A DNA stretch of 64,000 nucleotides from Avipropionibacterium sp050157065 (GTDB lineage: Bacteria > Actinomycetota > Actinomycetes > Propionibacteriales > Propionibacteriaceae), in NCBI GenBank assembly GCA_050157065.1, contig CP189573.1; one strand, 5' to 3'. Positions 8,890-17,138 of the stretch are shown here, piece by piece. The translations under genes were made by a program, and so were the position numbers. Each line of letters begins with the position of its first letter. The stretch's first letter is position 1. Below the pieces are notes generated by a model. The model was not told the origin of the DNA, searched no databases, and saw only the letters and a list, made by a program, of their open reading frames with translations.

Positions 8890-9710
8890 CCGCCAGCTGC
8901 ACCCACCAACACCTCGAACGCGCCGACCTCGGCCAGCTCCGCTGCATCCACTGCGGACACCTCATCGGCCGGCCACCAACGACCGACTACGACCGAGCCA
9001 CGGCCCAGCTCGCCGAGCTCCCGGGCCTTGCCCGCGAGGTGTGGGACACCCGGTACGCGCCGAACCCGACCCCACGCGCGAACCGGCTGACCCGCACCCC
9101 GCCCGGGTCGAAACCGCCGACCCGGCTCGCCCTTGTCGACGTGTACCGGCTCGACGAGAAGGGCCACCTCGCCACCCTGTGGGGTGCGGTCGACGCCATC
9201 CACAAGCACCGCGGCGACCATGGCCTCACCGAACCCGCCCTGCCACACGCCACCTGGCAGCATGCCGCCGCATGGCTCGCCAGCACCCACACGTGGTGGG
9301 ACGGGCAGCACAACCTCGTCGGCCCGGTCACCGCTGCGATCGCGTACGTCCACCAGATCCTGCTCGACCTCGCTCGTCCGCCACGCACCGGCGCGTATCC
9401 GTGCACCCGGACCGGATGCCCGGGCACGGCTCACCCACAACCAGGTGGGCAGTGGATGCGTTGCGAGTACGGGCACGAGGTCGAGGGGATCGGCGCCGCC
9501 CGGGCCCGGCTGCAACGGCGTGGTCCGATGACGGCGCAGCAGATCGAATCCGAGTACGGCATCAAGGCCGCCACCGTTCGCCGATGGAAGTCCGACGGCC
9601 TGATCACCCCCACCGGCACAATCCGCGCCAACGCCCGCGGTCGGTCAGCCGACCTGTGGAACCCGTGGGACGTACTGCAGATCGAACACGCCGAGCGTGT
9701 CCAATGCTGA
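8886..9710 (+). CDS. Phage DNA-binding protein with zinc ribbon and C-terminal HTH
   Basis: A 274-residue protein. The N-terminus has CTHQH...LRCIHCGHL, a small zinc ribbon. The middle is a helical domain with a conserved WWDGQHNLVGPV stretch and a second Cys pair (CTRTGCPG). The last 60 residues contain a helix-turn-helix reading MTAQQIESEYGIKAATVRRW, with a following basic wing. The GTG start overlaps the upstream stop. It is likely a late-gene regulator or replication-region DNA-binding protein of the phage. It converges on the minus-strand pair that follows. Confidence 0.65.
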   Translation: MTASCTHQHLERADLGQLRCIHCGHLIGRPPTTDYDRATAQLAELPGLAREVWDTRYAPNPTPRANRLTRTPPGSKPPTRLALVDVYRLDEKGHLATLWGAVDAIHKHRGDHGLTEPALPHATWQHAAAWLASTHTWWDGQHNLVGPVTAAIAYVHQILLDLARPPRTGAYPCTRTGCPGTAHPQPGGQWMRCEYGHEVEGIGAARARLQRRGPMTAQQIESEYGIKAATVRRWKSDGLITPTGTIRANARGRSADLWNPWDVLQIEHAERVQC

Positions 9711-9766
9711 GATGTCGGACCGAGAGTGTATTTTGTGATTCACGGGTGTTCGTCGACCCCGGAAAC

Positions 9767-10084
9767 TCACTCCCCCAGCAGCTTCTTCCCTCGGTACTCG
9801 TCGTCCCTCCGCGAGTTCGCGAGGAACGTGCCGCCGAGGATCGGGTCGCACAGGTAGTAGCCGGACGTGAGTTCAACCCACAGCCCGTACTCGACCAGCT
9901 CGCCAATCAATGCGGCGAGGTCGTCGCCGCCGTCGGCCATCGGCATGTTGTCGAAGCTGATGAAGCCCGGTGTGCTCAGGGTCATCGACGCTGCTCCCGT
10001 GGCCAAGTGCAGCCAACGTGCTGCGTCGCTGAGGCCCGGGTAGTCCGCCGCGCTGATCTCGGTACGTGGCTCGATGGCGCTCAT
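9767..10084 (-). CDS. Small winged-helix-like phage protein, partner of lipoprotein
   Basis: A 105-residue protein transcribed against the prophage. The pattern LSDAARWLHLATGAAS...LAALIGELVEYGLWVE...GYYLCDP resembles the compact winged-helix domains of actinophage replication or regulatory proteins, but key contacts cannot be judged by eye. Its ATG overlaps the stop of the upstream lipoprotein gene (ATGA), so the two are co-translated. Orientation opposite to its surroundings suggests expression in the lysogen. Confidence 0.6.
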   Translation of the reverse strand: MSAIEPRTEISAADYPGLSDAARWLHLATGAASMTLSTPGFISFDNMPMADGGDDLAALIGELVEYGLWVELTSGYYLCDPILGGTFLANSRRDDEYRGKKLLGE

Positions 10085-10599
10085 GCCACGCAACCCTTCG
10101 CTGCCTGGACGTACGGCTCCACCCCGGTGATCCCCGACTGCTTCGTCCCGTCGGGCCACTGGGTGAAGTTCTTCGCGAACCCATCCACCGACAGGATCGG
10201 CCCCGTCGTCAACGACGTCGTCGCCCACACACCAGTCACCGGATCGCCACCCGGTGCGTCGAAGCGGATCGCGACGACGTACACCTCCTTGTGGTCCGGA
10301 GACTTCACCGCGGCGGCCTTGATCAACTTGTACCCAGCCTCCTTGGCTGTCCCATCTGGGGCGCCATCCAAGATCGTGACTGCGAACTCGTCGGTCACCT
10401 CGAGGCACTCGAACTCCGCCTCGGTCGGTGACGGTGCCGGCTCCTCCTTCGACGCCTCCGACGAGGGGGCCGGCTCCGACATCTCGGTCGACACCGGCCC
10501 AGGGGGTGGCGTGGCGCCCACCTCAGGTGGCAATGACAGGCAGCTCGTCAGCGCGAGCACGGACACAGCAGCGGCTACGGCCGCGGGCAAGTTCCTCAT
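10081..10599 (-). CDS. Phage-encoded lipoprotein (candidate superinfection-exclusion moron)
   Basis: A 172-residue exported protein. The start at 10599 gives a short signal peptide (MRNLPAAVAAAVSVLALTSC) ending in a lipobox, so Cys20 would be lipidated after signal peptidase II cleavage. A Pro/Ser/Glu-rich linker (residues 25-60) is followed by a globular domain of about 110 residues with one C-terminal Cys. It is read against the prophage, in an independent unit with the downstream 105-residue gene, and diverges from the HNH gene over 42 bp. Prophage lipoproteins in Gram-positive phages are known to block DNA injection by related phages; that role here is inference. Confidence 0.75.
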   Translation of the reverse strand: MRNLPAAVAAAVSVLALTSCLSLPPEVGATPPPGPVSTEMSEPAPSSEASKEEPAPSPTEAEFECLEVTDEFAVTILDGAPDGTAKEAGYKLIKAAAVKSPDHKEVYVVAIRFDAPGGDPVTGVWATTSLTTGPILSVDGFAKNFTQWPDGTKQSGITGVEPYVQAAKGCVA

Positions 10600-10641
10600 G
10601 GCGCTAATGGTGGCAGCAGCCACCGACAAAAGGTAGGCAGC

Positions 10642-10929
10642 ATGTCCACCCACGGACGATCAACCCGCCGATGGAAACGACTCGTCGCGAACCTCAAAGC
10701 ACGCCAACTCCCCTGCTGCATCTGTGGCCAACCCATCGACTATCTCCTCCACCGATGGCACCGAGACGCATTCACCACTGCCCACTACCTGCCCGTCGCG
10801 ACCCACCCACACCTCGCTGAGGAGCCCAGCAACATCAAGGGGGCAGCGCACCGCGCGTGCAACGCCAGCGAAGGCACCAACGTCACCCAACCCGGCGACG
10901 GCACAAGCCCCACCAGTCACACCTGGTAA
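10642..10929 (+). CDS. HNH endonuclease-like protein next to terminase
   Basis: A 95-residue protein with the small HNH layout: CCICGQPID, an AHYLPVA segment holding the catalytic His, and AHRACNASEGT with the second zinc ligands and Asn. HNH proteins beside terS are typical of HK97-like phages and help the terminase cut concatemers. The usual Asp-His before the beta-hairpin is Ala-His here (TTAHYLP), so activity may be altered. An AAGGTAGGCAGC leader precedes the ATG. Confidence 0.75.
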   Translation: MSTHGRSTRRWKRLVANLKARQLPCCICGQPIDYLLHRWHRDAFTTAHYLPVATHPHLAEEPSNIKGAAHRACNASEGTNVTQPGDGTSPTSHTW

Positions 10930-10990
10930 CGACCAACCACAACACCGGCCGCCCGCAGAAAATCCAGCGGACGGCCCGACGGCCCACTCC

Positions 10991-11040
10991 CCGCGCGAAT
11001 CGATCTTCTCCCCCCGGCTGGGTTGAGGGGGGTCGCGCGG
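10991..11040. other. Large inverted repeat upstream of terS, candidate cos/packaging region
   Basis: CCGCGCGA (10991-10998) pairs perfectly with TCGCGCGG (11033-11040), and inside it CCCCCC (11010-11015) pairs with GGGGGG (11027-11032). This nested palindrome fills the only gap between the HNH gene and terS, where cos sites of HK97-like actinophages lie. It could instead be a hairpin terminator. I see no gene in 10930-11064. Confidence 0.45.
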
Positions 11041-11064
11041 TAGATAGCGATGGAGGTCCCTTCG

Positions 11065-12416
11065 ATGCATGAGCTTCCTGCAGGCGAGGCTGTGTCGGGC
11101 ACGGTCCTGGACGACGACCAGAGCGTGGAGGCGGCGACGAAGGCGTCGATCAAGGCTGCGAAGCTCGGCACGATCGACCTGGGTGCGGCGCGCACGCTCG
11201 AGGGACTGGCCAAGGATGTCGACTCGATCCTGACGACCGGGCTGAACCGGGTTGGCAAGTTCGGCTTGGGTCGGAGGTCCCGCGGATCTTCACACCGCCG
11301 CTGCGTGAGTTGACCCCCGAGACCAGTCTCGGGTTCGAGGTCATCGAGTTCGCGACCGTGATCCTCGGCCTGACGCTGTACCCGTGGCAGAAGTGGCTGC
11401 TGATCCACGCGCTCGAGCTGCGCGCGGATGGCCGGCTCCGATTCCGGAACGTCGTTGTCCTGGTCGCACGCCAGAACGGCAAGTCGACGCTCAGCCAGGT
11501 CCTCGCCGCGTGGTGGCTGTTCGTGTGCGGTGTCCGGCTGGTGCTCGGCACCGCGCAGGACCTCGACACCGCCGAGGAAGTGTGGGACGGCGTCGTCGAC
11601 CTGGCGACCGCGACCGACGAGAACGACGAACCGCTCCGCCCCGACCTCGCCGAGCTGGTCCGCGCCGTCGTCCGCGTCAACGGGAAGAAGAGCCTCGACC
11701 TGCTGACCGGTGAGCGGTACAAGGTGAAGGCGTCGACGCGGCGTGCTGGTCGTGGTTTGTCGGGTGACCGGATCATCCTGGATGAGTTGCGTGAGCACCA
11801 GTCGTGGGAGGCGTGGGGCGCGATCACGAAGACGTCGATGGCCCGGCCGGACGCGCAGATCTGGTGCCTGTCGAACGCTGGTGACGTCACCTCGGTGGTC
11901 CTGCGGCACCTGCGGAAGATGGCGCATGGGCCCCTCGGTGACCCGGACGGCATCATCGCCGCGGACCTGGTGTCGGAGCTGCCCGATGAGGCCGAGCTCG
12001 AGGAGATCAGTCTCCACCTTGACGACACGTTCGACACGGACGACTTCGACGTCGACGAGGACGACCTCGGGATCTTCGAGTGGTCCGCGCCGCCGCACTG
12101 CGACGTGCGTGACCGTGATGCGTGGGCGCAGGCGAACCCGTCGATGGGCCACGGGCTGGTCGCCGAGTCGACGATCGCGTCTGCGGCCCGGACCGACCCG
12201 GAGTGGGTTTTCCGGACCGAGGTGCTGTGCCAGTGGCCGGAGGGCCGGCTGGACGGGATCTTCCACAACACGGTGATCCCGACCTATCTGCGGTTCTGCG
12301 AGGCGTTGGGGTTGACCCCGTCGGGTCGGGCGCGGGCCTCTGCGCCGGCGCCGACGAAGAAGTCGAAGTCGAAGCTGGGCGAGATGCGCGACCGGCACCT
12401 CAACGCCGTCGGCTGA
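11065..12416 (+). pseudogene. Terminase small subunit, split by a 1-kb terL insertion
   Basis: The N-terminal part (11065-11262) reads a helical DNA-binding subunit (SVEAATKASIKAAKLGTIDL...SILTTGLNRVGKF). The C-terminal part (12264-12416) reads HNTVIPTYLRFCEALGLTPSGRARA and a Lys-rich tail, a typical small-terminase ending. Between them is a 1,001-bp copy of terL. Joining the halves at the shared TTC restores a 116-residue protein in one frame. The ATG at 11065 is preferred because GGAGGT sits 7 bp before it; 11050 is an upstream alternative. As written, the N-part runs out of frame to 11313. Packaging recognition should be lost. Confidence 0.85.
11262..12264 (+). repeat. Duplicated internal segment of terL inserted in terS (copy 1)
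   Basis: Bases 11262-12264 match 12440-13445 apart from a 3-bp loss (CAG; GAGCAGCACC becomes GAGCACC), which deletes one Gln. The copy starts at terL codon 7 and ends in the linker before the nuclease domain. It keeps Walker A (ARQNGKST) and Walker B (IILDE). It is open from about 11310 and reads straight into the terS C-terminus at 12264, making a 368-residue ATPase/TerS-tail fusion frame with no obvious ribosome site. TTC is present at both insertion edges. Confidence 0.9.
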
Positions 12417-12418
12417 CT

Positions 12419-14107
12419 ATGTCTCGGGCACGGAAAGTGCGGCTTGGGTCGGAGGTCCCGCGGATCTTCACACCGCCGCTGCGTGAGTTGACCCCCGAGA
12501 CCAGTCTCGGGTTCGAGGTCATCGAGTTCGCGACCGTGATCCTCGGCCTGACGCTGTACCCGTGGCAGAAGTGGCTGCTGATCCACGCGCTCGAGCTGCG
12601 CGCGGATGGCCGGCTCCGATTCCGGAACGTCGTTGTCCTGGTCGCACGCCAGAACGGCAAGTCGACGCTCAGCCAGGTCCTCGCCGCGTGGTGGCTGTTC
12701 GTGTGCGGTGTCCGGCTGGTGCTCGGCACCGCGCAGGACCTCGACACCGCCGAGGAAGTGTGGGACGGCGTCGTCGACCTGGCGACCGCGACCGACGAGA
12801 ACGACGAACCGCTCCGCCCCGACCTCGCCGAGCTGGTCCGCGCCGTCGTCCGCGTCAACGGGAAGAAGAGCCTCGACCTGCTGACCGGTGAGCGGTACAA
12901 GGTGAAGGCGTCGACGCGGCGTGCTGGTCGTGGTTTGTCGGGTGACCGGATCATCCTGGATGAGTTGCGTGAGCAGCACCAGTCGTGGGAGGCGTGGGGC
13001 GCGATCACGAAGACGTCGATGGCCCGGCCGGACGCGCAGATCTGGTGCCTGTCGAACGCTGGTGACGTCACCTCGGTGGTCCTGCGGCACCTGCGGAAGA
13101 TGGCGCATGGGCCCCTCGGTGACCCGGACGGCATCATCGCCGCGGACCTGGTGTCGGAGCTGCCCGATGAGGCCGAGCTCGAGGAGATCAGTCTCCACCT
13201 TGACGACACGTTCGACACGGACGACTTCGACGTCGACGAGGACGACCTCGGGATCTTCGAGTGGTCCGCGCCGCCGCACTGCGACGTGCGTGACCGTGAT
13301 GCGTGGGCGCAGGCGAACCCGTCGATGGGCCACGGGCTGGTCGCCGAGTCGACGATCGCGTCTGCGGCCCGGACCGACCCGGAGTGGGTTTTCCGGACCG
13401 AGGTGCTGTGCCAGTGGCCGGAGGGCCGGCTGGACGGGATCTTCCCGGCCGGCGCGTGGGAGGCGTGCGCTGTGACGCGACGCGCGGATGGGAAGCTCGC
13501 GCCGGCTGACCGGATCGACCTGTCTGGCCGGCTGTCGTGGGGCTTGCAGTTGTCGTGGGACCGGAAGCGTGCGTTCGTCTTGATCGCGGGTGAGCGGCTG
13601 TCGGACGGTGTGCCGCAGATCGAGGTCGCCGCGAAACGGGTCGGCACAGACTGGGTGGTGCCGTGGTTCTCCGACCCGGACCATCCGGAACGGAAGACGC
13701 GGCCGGTCGCGATCCAGCCGGGCTCGCCTGCCTGGTCACTCGCTGATGCGTTGATCGCCGCCGGTGTCGAGGTGGTCGAGTGGAAGGGCCCTGACGTTGC
13801 GACCGGCACCGGCTGGTTCTACGACGAGGTCGCCGAAGCGGTCCACGACGTCCCAGGGTTGCGCCACACGAACGATCCGGCGCTGAACCTGGCTGTCCGT
13901 GGTGCAGCGAAGAAGGTGAACGGCGGCGCATGGGTGATCGACCAGGCGAAGTCGACGCACGACGCTGCCCCGCTGGTTGCTGGTGTCGCCGCGGCCTGGC
14001 TGTACCACCGTCCTGAGCCGGCGCCAGCTGCGCCGCCTCCTGCACCGCCGACGCTCGCATCGCCCTCGACCGCCCCGACCAACGACCTCGTCACCGCGAG
14101 CTTCTGA
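12419..14107 (+). CDS. Terminase large subunit
   Basis: The packaging motor, 562 residues, intact. The ATPase domain has an adenine-binding YPWQKW (about residue 48), Walker A VARQNGKST (about 76-84), and Walker B IILDE (about 180). The second half is the RNase-H-like nuclease with acidic residues in LSWDRKRAF-type strands and a C-terminal Asp in DAAPLVAGVAAAW. A Pro-rich tail ends the protein. The ATG lies 3 bp after the terS stop. It would pump DNA through the downstream portal. The front third is duplicated upstream inside terS. Confidence 0.92.
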   Translation: MSRARKVRLGSEVPRIFTPPLRELTPETSLGFEVIEFATVILGLTLYPWQKWLLIHALELRADGRLRFRNVVVLVARQNGKSTLSQVLAAWWLFVCGVRLVLGTAQDLDTAEEVWDGVVDLATATDENDEPLRPDLAELVRAVVRVNGKKSLDLLTGERYKVKASTRRAGRGLSGDRIILDELREQHQSWEAWGAITKTSMARPDAQIWCLSNAGDVTSVVLRHLRKMAHGPLGDPDGIIAADLVSELPDEAELEEISLHLDDTFDTDDFDVDEDDLGIFEWSAPPHCDVRDRDAWAQANPSMGHGLVAESTIASAARTDPEWVFRTEVLCQWPEGRLDGIFPAGAWEACAVTRRADGKLAPADRIDLSGRLSWGLQLSWDRKRAFVLIAGERLSDGVPQIEVAAKRVGTDWVVPWFSDPDHPERKTRPVAIQPGSPAWSLADALIAAGVEVVEWKGPDVATGTGWFYDEVAEAVHDVPGLRHTNDPALNLAVRGAAKKVNGGAWVIDQAKSTHDAAPLVAGVAAAWLYHRPEPAPAAPPPAPPTLASPSTAPTNDLVTASF

Positions 14108-14125
14108 CCTCGAGGAGGTACACAG

Positions 14126-15505
14126 GTGTCCCTTCTTGACCGTGCTCGGAACGTGTTCCGGCCTCGCACTCCGATGGCTGCTGTTGCGCCTCGGGTCCAC
14201 ACCTCGGAGTCTGGTTACCAGTCTGCGCAGTCGGGATCGTGGTGGACGCTCGGCGATGACGCCGAGAAGAACATCGAGCTGCAGTGGCCGCGGTCGATCG
14301 AGGTGTTCGACTCGATGCGGCGGCAGGACCCGCAGGTCATCTCCGTGCTCCGCGCTGTGACGTTGCCGATCCGTCGGACGTCGTGGTGGATCGATCCGAA
14401 CGGTGCCCGACCGGAGGTTGTGCAGCACGTCGCCGAGGACCTCGGTTTGCCGGTACGAGGTGCGGCGGCCGTGGAGTCTCCGCTGCGTTCACGAGACCGG
14501 TTCTCGTGGCCCGAGCATCTGCGGTTGGCGTTGACGATGCTGCCGTTCGGGCACAGCTTCTTCGAGCAGGTGTACCGGATCGACGAGAAGACGGGGCTGG
14601 CGCGGATCCGGAAGCTCGGGTGGCGGCCGCCGCGGACGATCAGCAAGGTCGACGTCGCCGCTGATGGTGGCCTGGTCGCGATCTCGCAGCACTCGTCGGT
14701 GACTGGCAAGGATGCCGAGATCCCGGTCGATCATCTGGTCGCGTACGTGCTGGACCGTGAGGGCGGGAACTGGTTCGGCCAGTCGATCTTGCGGCCGGCG
14801 TACAAACCGTGGTTCTTGAAGGATCGGGCGTTGCGGACGCAGGCGCAGACGTTGGAGCGGAATGGGCTGGGCGTGCCGCTGTACAAGGCGTCGAAGATGC
14901 CGGAGGGCATGGACGCCGAGGCGGCGCTGGCGGCGGAGAAGGCCGACCGAGAGGCCGGGCTGAAGCTCGCGCAGGCGTGGCGTGGCGGTGACAACTCTGG
15001 CGCGTCGATCTCCAACAGTGCTGACCTGGTGTTGCGTGGCGTCGAGGGTGACCTGCCTGACGCTGACAAGCCGGTGCGGTACCACGACGAGCAGATCGCC
15101 CGCGCGGTCCTCGCCCACTTCCTGAACCTGGGCACGGAAACCGGCTCGTGGGCGCTCGGTACGACGTTCGCAGACTTCTTCGTGCTGTCGTTGCAGACGG
15201 TCGCGCTTGACGTTGCGGACGTGGCGACGCAGCACATCGTCGAGGACTTGGTCGACATCAACTGGGGCCCGGACGAGCGGGCGCCGCGGATCGCGTTCGA
15301 CGAGATCGGGTCGCGTCACCCGGCGACGGCTGAGGCGGTCAAGGCGCTCGTCGACTGTGGCGCACTGACCGCCGACACATCACTCGAGACCCACCTGCGG
15401 ACCGTGTACGGGCTGCCCGAGCTCGACCCCGAGACAGCCCGATCCAGCACTGAGGACGAGGGATCTGGGACCAGCAAGCCAACAACCGACGGCCGAGGAG
15501 GCTGA
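14126..15505 (+). CDS. Portal protein
   Basis: A 459-residue phage portal, which forms the dodecameric DNA gate at one capsid vertex. Typical traits are the order after terL, a RQDPQVISVLRAVTLPIRRTSWWIDP block near residues 60-85, a conserved LPFGHSFFEQVYR segment, and a long C-terminal helix region ending in a disordered Ser/Thr/Glu tail. The GTG start has a perfect GAGGAGGT ribosome site at 14112-14119. It matches the family's normal length (about 400-500). No lesion seen. Confidence 0.9.
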   Translation: MSLLDRARNVFRPRTPMAAVAPRVHTSESGYQSAQSGSWWTLGDDAEKNIELQWPRSIEVFDSMRRQDPQVISVLRAVTLPIRRTSWWIDPNGARPEVVQHVAEDLGLPVRGAAAVESPLRSRDRFSWPEHLRLALTMLPFGHSFFEQVYRIDEKTGLARIRKLGWRPPRTISKVDVAADGGLVAISQHSSVTGKDAEIPVDHLVAYVLDREGGNWFGQSILRPAYKPWFLKDRALRTQAQTLERNGLGVPLYKASKMPEGMDAEAALAAEKADREAGLKLAQAWRGGDNSGASISNSADLVLRGVEGDLPDADKPVRYHDEQIARAVLAHFLNLGTETGSWALGTTFADFFVLSLQTVALDVADVATQHIVEDLVDINWGPDERAPRIAFDEIGSRHPATAEAVKALVDCGALTADTSLETHLRTVYGLPELDPETARSSTEDEGSGTSKPTTDGRGG

Positions 15506-15512
15506 ACGCAGC

Positions 15513-16772
15513 ATGACGCATTCACCACTGGTGGACCGGTTCCACTTCATGGCCGCACCGAACGCATCCGCGAAGACCCCGGTTCGCGCTGATGTGCCGG
15601 CGAACACCGGAAGCGACCAGGTCGCGGTTCTCCGGATCTACGATCCCATCGATTCGTGGGGCGGGCCGTGGGGACTGTCGGCTAAGGAGTTCGTCGAGGC
15701 GCTCGACGGGATCCCGGAAGACACGGCAGAGATCCACCTGCACATCAACTCGCCTGGCGGGATGGTGTGGGAGGGGCTCGCGATCCTCAACGCGATCCGG
15801 CAGCACCCGGCTCGAGTCACCACCGTCGTTGACGGGCTGGCCGCGTCGGCTGCGTCGTTCATTGCGATGGGCGCCGACGAGGTGGTCATGGCTCCGAACA
15901 GTGAGCTGATGATCCACAACCCGTACGGGCTCGCGATCGGTGACCACCTGGTCATGGCGAAGATGTCCGACGATCTGGTGCACGAGACGAAGAACCTCGC
16001 TGACATCTACCGCCGGAAGGCTGGTGGTGACCTCGAGGCTTGGCTCGCAGCCATGGCGGATGAGTCCTGGTACAGCGCAGAGGAAGCGGTCGAGGCCGGG
16101 CTCGCTGATCGGTTGCTCGACGACGCGCCGTCGGACCAGAGCAACCTGAAGGCGCGGTTCAACCTGTCGACGTTCGCTCATGCAGGGCGCGACCACGCGC
16201 CCGCCCCGCGGGTCCGAACCCGCACCGCGGCCGCGATGGCCGCCCCACGACCGCCGGCCGAGCCGGAGGAACACAACCCCATCCATCCAACCAAGGAGGA
16301 ACCCATGGCGACTCTCGCAGAGGGCATCCGCCAGCGGCTCGGCATCACCGACGAGTCGACCAACGACGAGGCCCTGCTCGCAGCGCTCGACGAGACGCTG
16401 ACCGAGCAGGCATCCAACGACACCGAGGTGCCAGCTGTTCCGGCTGGGACCGTGGCCGTCGACGAGGCCACGCTCGCGCAGCTGCGCGCTGACGCTGCCG
16501 CCGGCCGTGAGGCGCGCGACCAGCAGGTCCGTACCGACCGGGAGGCGGCCGTGAACGCTGCCGTCACCGACGGGCGCATCCCGCCCGCCCGTGCCGCCCA
16601 CTGGATCAACCAGCTCGAAGCTGACCCCGGCGCCAGCGAAGTCCTCGCCGGCCTCCCGAAGGGCCTGGTCAACCTGGCCCCGGCCGGGTTCTCCGGCGGG
16701 GTCGACGAGTCCACCGACGACAACGTGCTCTACACCAAGGCGTGGGGCACCGAAGAGAAGAAGGGTGCCTGA
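15513..16772 (+). CDS. ClpP-like prohead protease fused to scaffold
   Basis: A 419-residue S14/S49-type head maturation protease. The N-terminal domain has HINSPGG (about 83-89), the nucleophile Ser in ASAASFIAMG (about 112) and the catalytic His in MIHNPYG (about 134). A Pro/Arg-rich linker (230-263) joins a C-terminal acidic helical region typical of scaffolding proteins, which is removed during capsid maturation. A strong internal ribosome site in the linker gives a separate scaffold product. The ATG follows the portal stop closely. Confidence 0.88.
   Translation: MTHSPLVDRFHFMAAPNASAKTPVRADVPANTGSDQVAVLRIYDPIDSWGGPWGLSAKEFVEALDGIPEDTAEIHLHINSPGGMVWEGLAILNAIRQHPARVTTVVDGLAASAASFIAMGADEVVMAPNSELMIHNPYGLAIGDHLVMAKMSDDLVHETKNLADIYRRKAGGDLEAWLAAMADESWYSAEEAVEAGLADRLLDDAPSDQSNLKARFNLSTFAHAGRDHAPAPRVRTRTAAAMAAPRPPAEPEEHNPIHPTKEEPMATLAEGIRQRLGITDESTNDEALLAALDETLTEQASNDTEVPAVPAGTVAVDEATLAQLRADAAAGREARDQQVRTDREAAVNAAVTDGRIPPARAAHWINQLEADPGASEVLAGLPKGLVNLAPAGFSGGVDESTDDNVLYTKAWGTEEKKGA
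16305..16772 (+). CDS. Nested scaffold protein from internal in-frame start
   Basis: A 155-residue product would start at ATG 16305, in the protease frame. It is preceded by AAGGAGGA at 16293-16300, a consensus Shine-Dalgarno with ideal spacing and better than that of the full-length start. The product is acidic and helical (EATLAQLRADAAAGREARDQ), as scaffold proteins are. This repeats the lambda C/Nu3 arrangement, where the scaffold is made from a start inside the protease gene. Confidence 0.7.
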   Translation: MATLAEGIRQRLGITDESTNDEALLAALDETLTEQASNDTEVPAVPAGTVAVDEATLAQLRADAAAGREARDQQVRTDREAAVNAAVTDGRIPPARAAHWINQLEADPGASEVLAGLPKGLVNLAPAGFSGGVDESTDDNVLYTKAWGTEEKKGA

Positions 16773-16774
16773 TC

Positions 16775-17128
16775 ATGGCGGATTACCTGCCCCGTTTCAA
16801 GCCCGGCCAGACGTTCACCTGCAAGGCCTCCGCGGCCGTCACGGGTGGCCAGCTGGTCGTGGTCACCGGAGACCGCCGGGTTGGCCCGGCCGGCGCAACC
16901 TCGACCGCTGTGGTCGGGGTTGCCGGATTCGACGCTGCCGTTGAGGCTGACGTCACCATTCACGCGGGTGGTGTGCAGCGACTGACCGCTTCGGCGGCGA
17001 TCGCTGCCGGCGCTGAGGTCGAGTCTGCCGCTGACGGGCAGATCGCGACGGCGACCACCGCACCCATCGGCGTCGCGCTCGCGGCCGCCTCGACCGGGGA
17101 CGTCGTCGACGTCCTCATGAATCGCTGA
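16775..17128 (+). CDS. DUF2190-like capsid decoration protein
   Basis: A 117-residue beta-rich, Ala/Val/Gly-rich protein with the pattern KPGQTFTCKASAAVTGGQLVVV...GVALAAASTGDVVDVLM, matching small capsid-associated proteins (DUF2190 type) that bind the capsid surface. It lies between protease/scaffold and the major capsid gene, the standard place for decoration proteins. The ATG lies 2 bp after the protease stop. Confidence 0.75.
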   Translation: MADYLPRFKPGQTFTCKASAAVTGGQLVVVTGDRRVGPAGATSTAVVGVAGFDAAVEADVTIHAGGVQRLTASAAIAAGAEVESAADGQIATATTAPIGVALAAASTGDVVDVLMNR

Positions 17129-17138
17129 GGAGCCTGAG

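Noticed and set aside
11262..12264. Insertion in terS considered as an intron, intein or insertion sequence
   Set aside because: The inserted DNA is a copy of the neighbouring terL gene and has no splicing domains, transposase or terminal inverted repeats.
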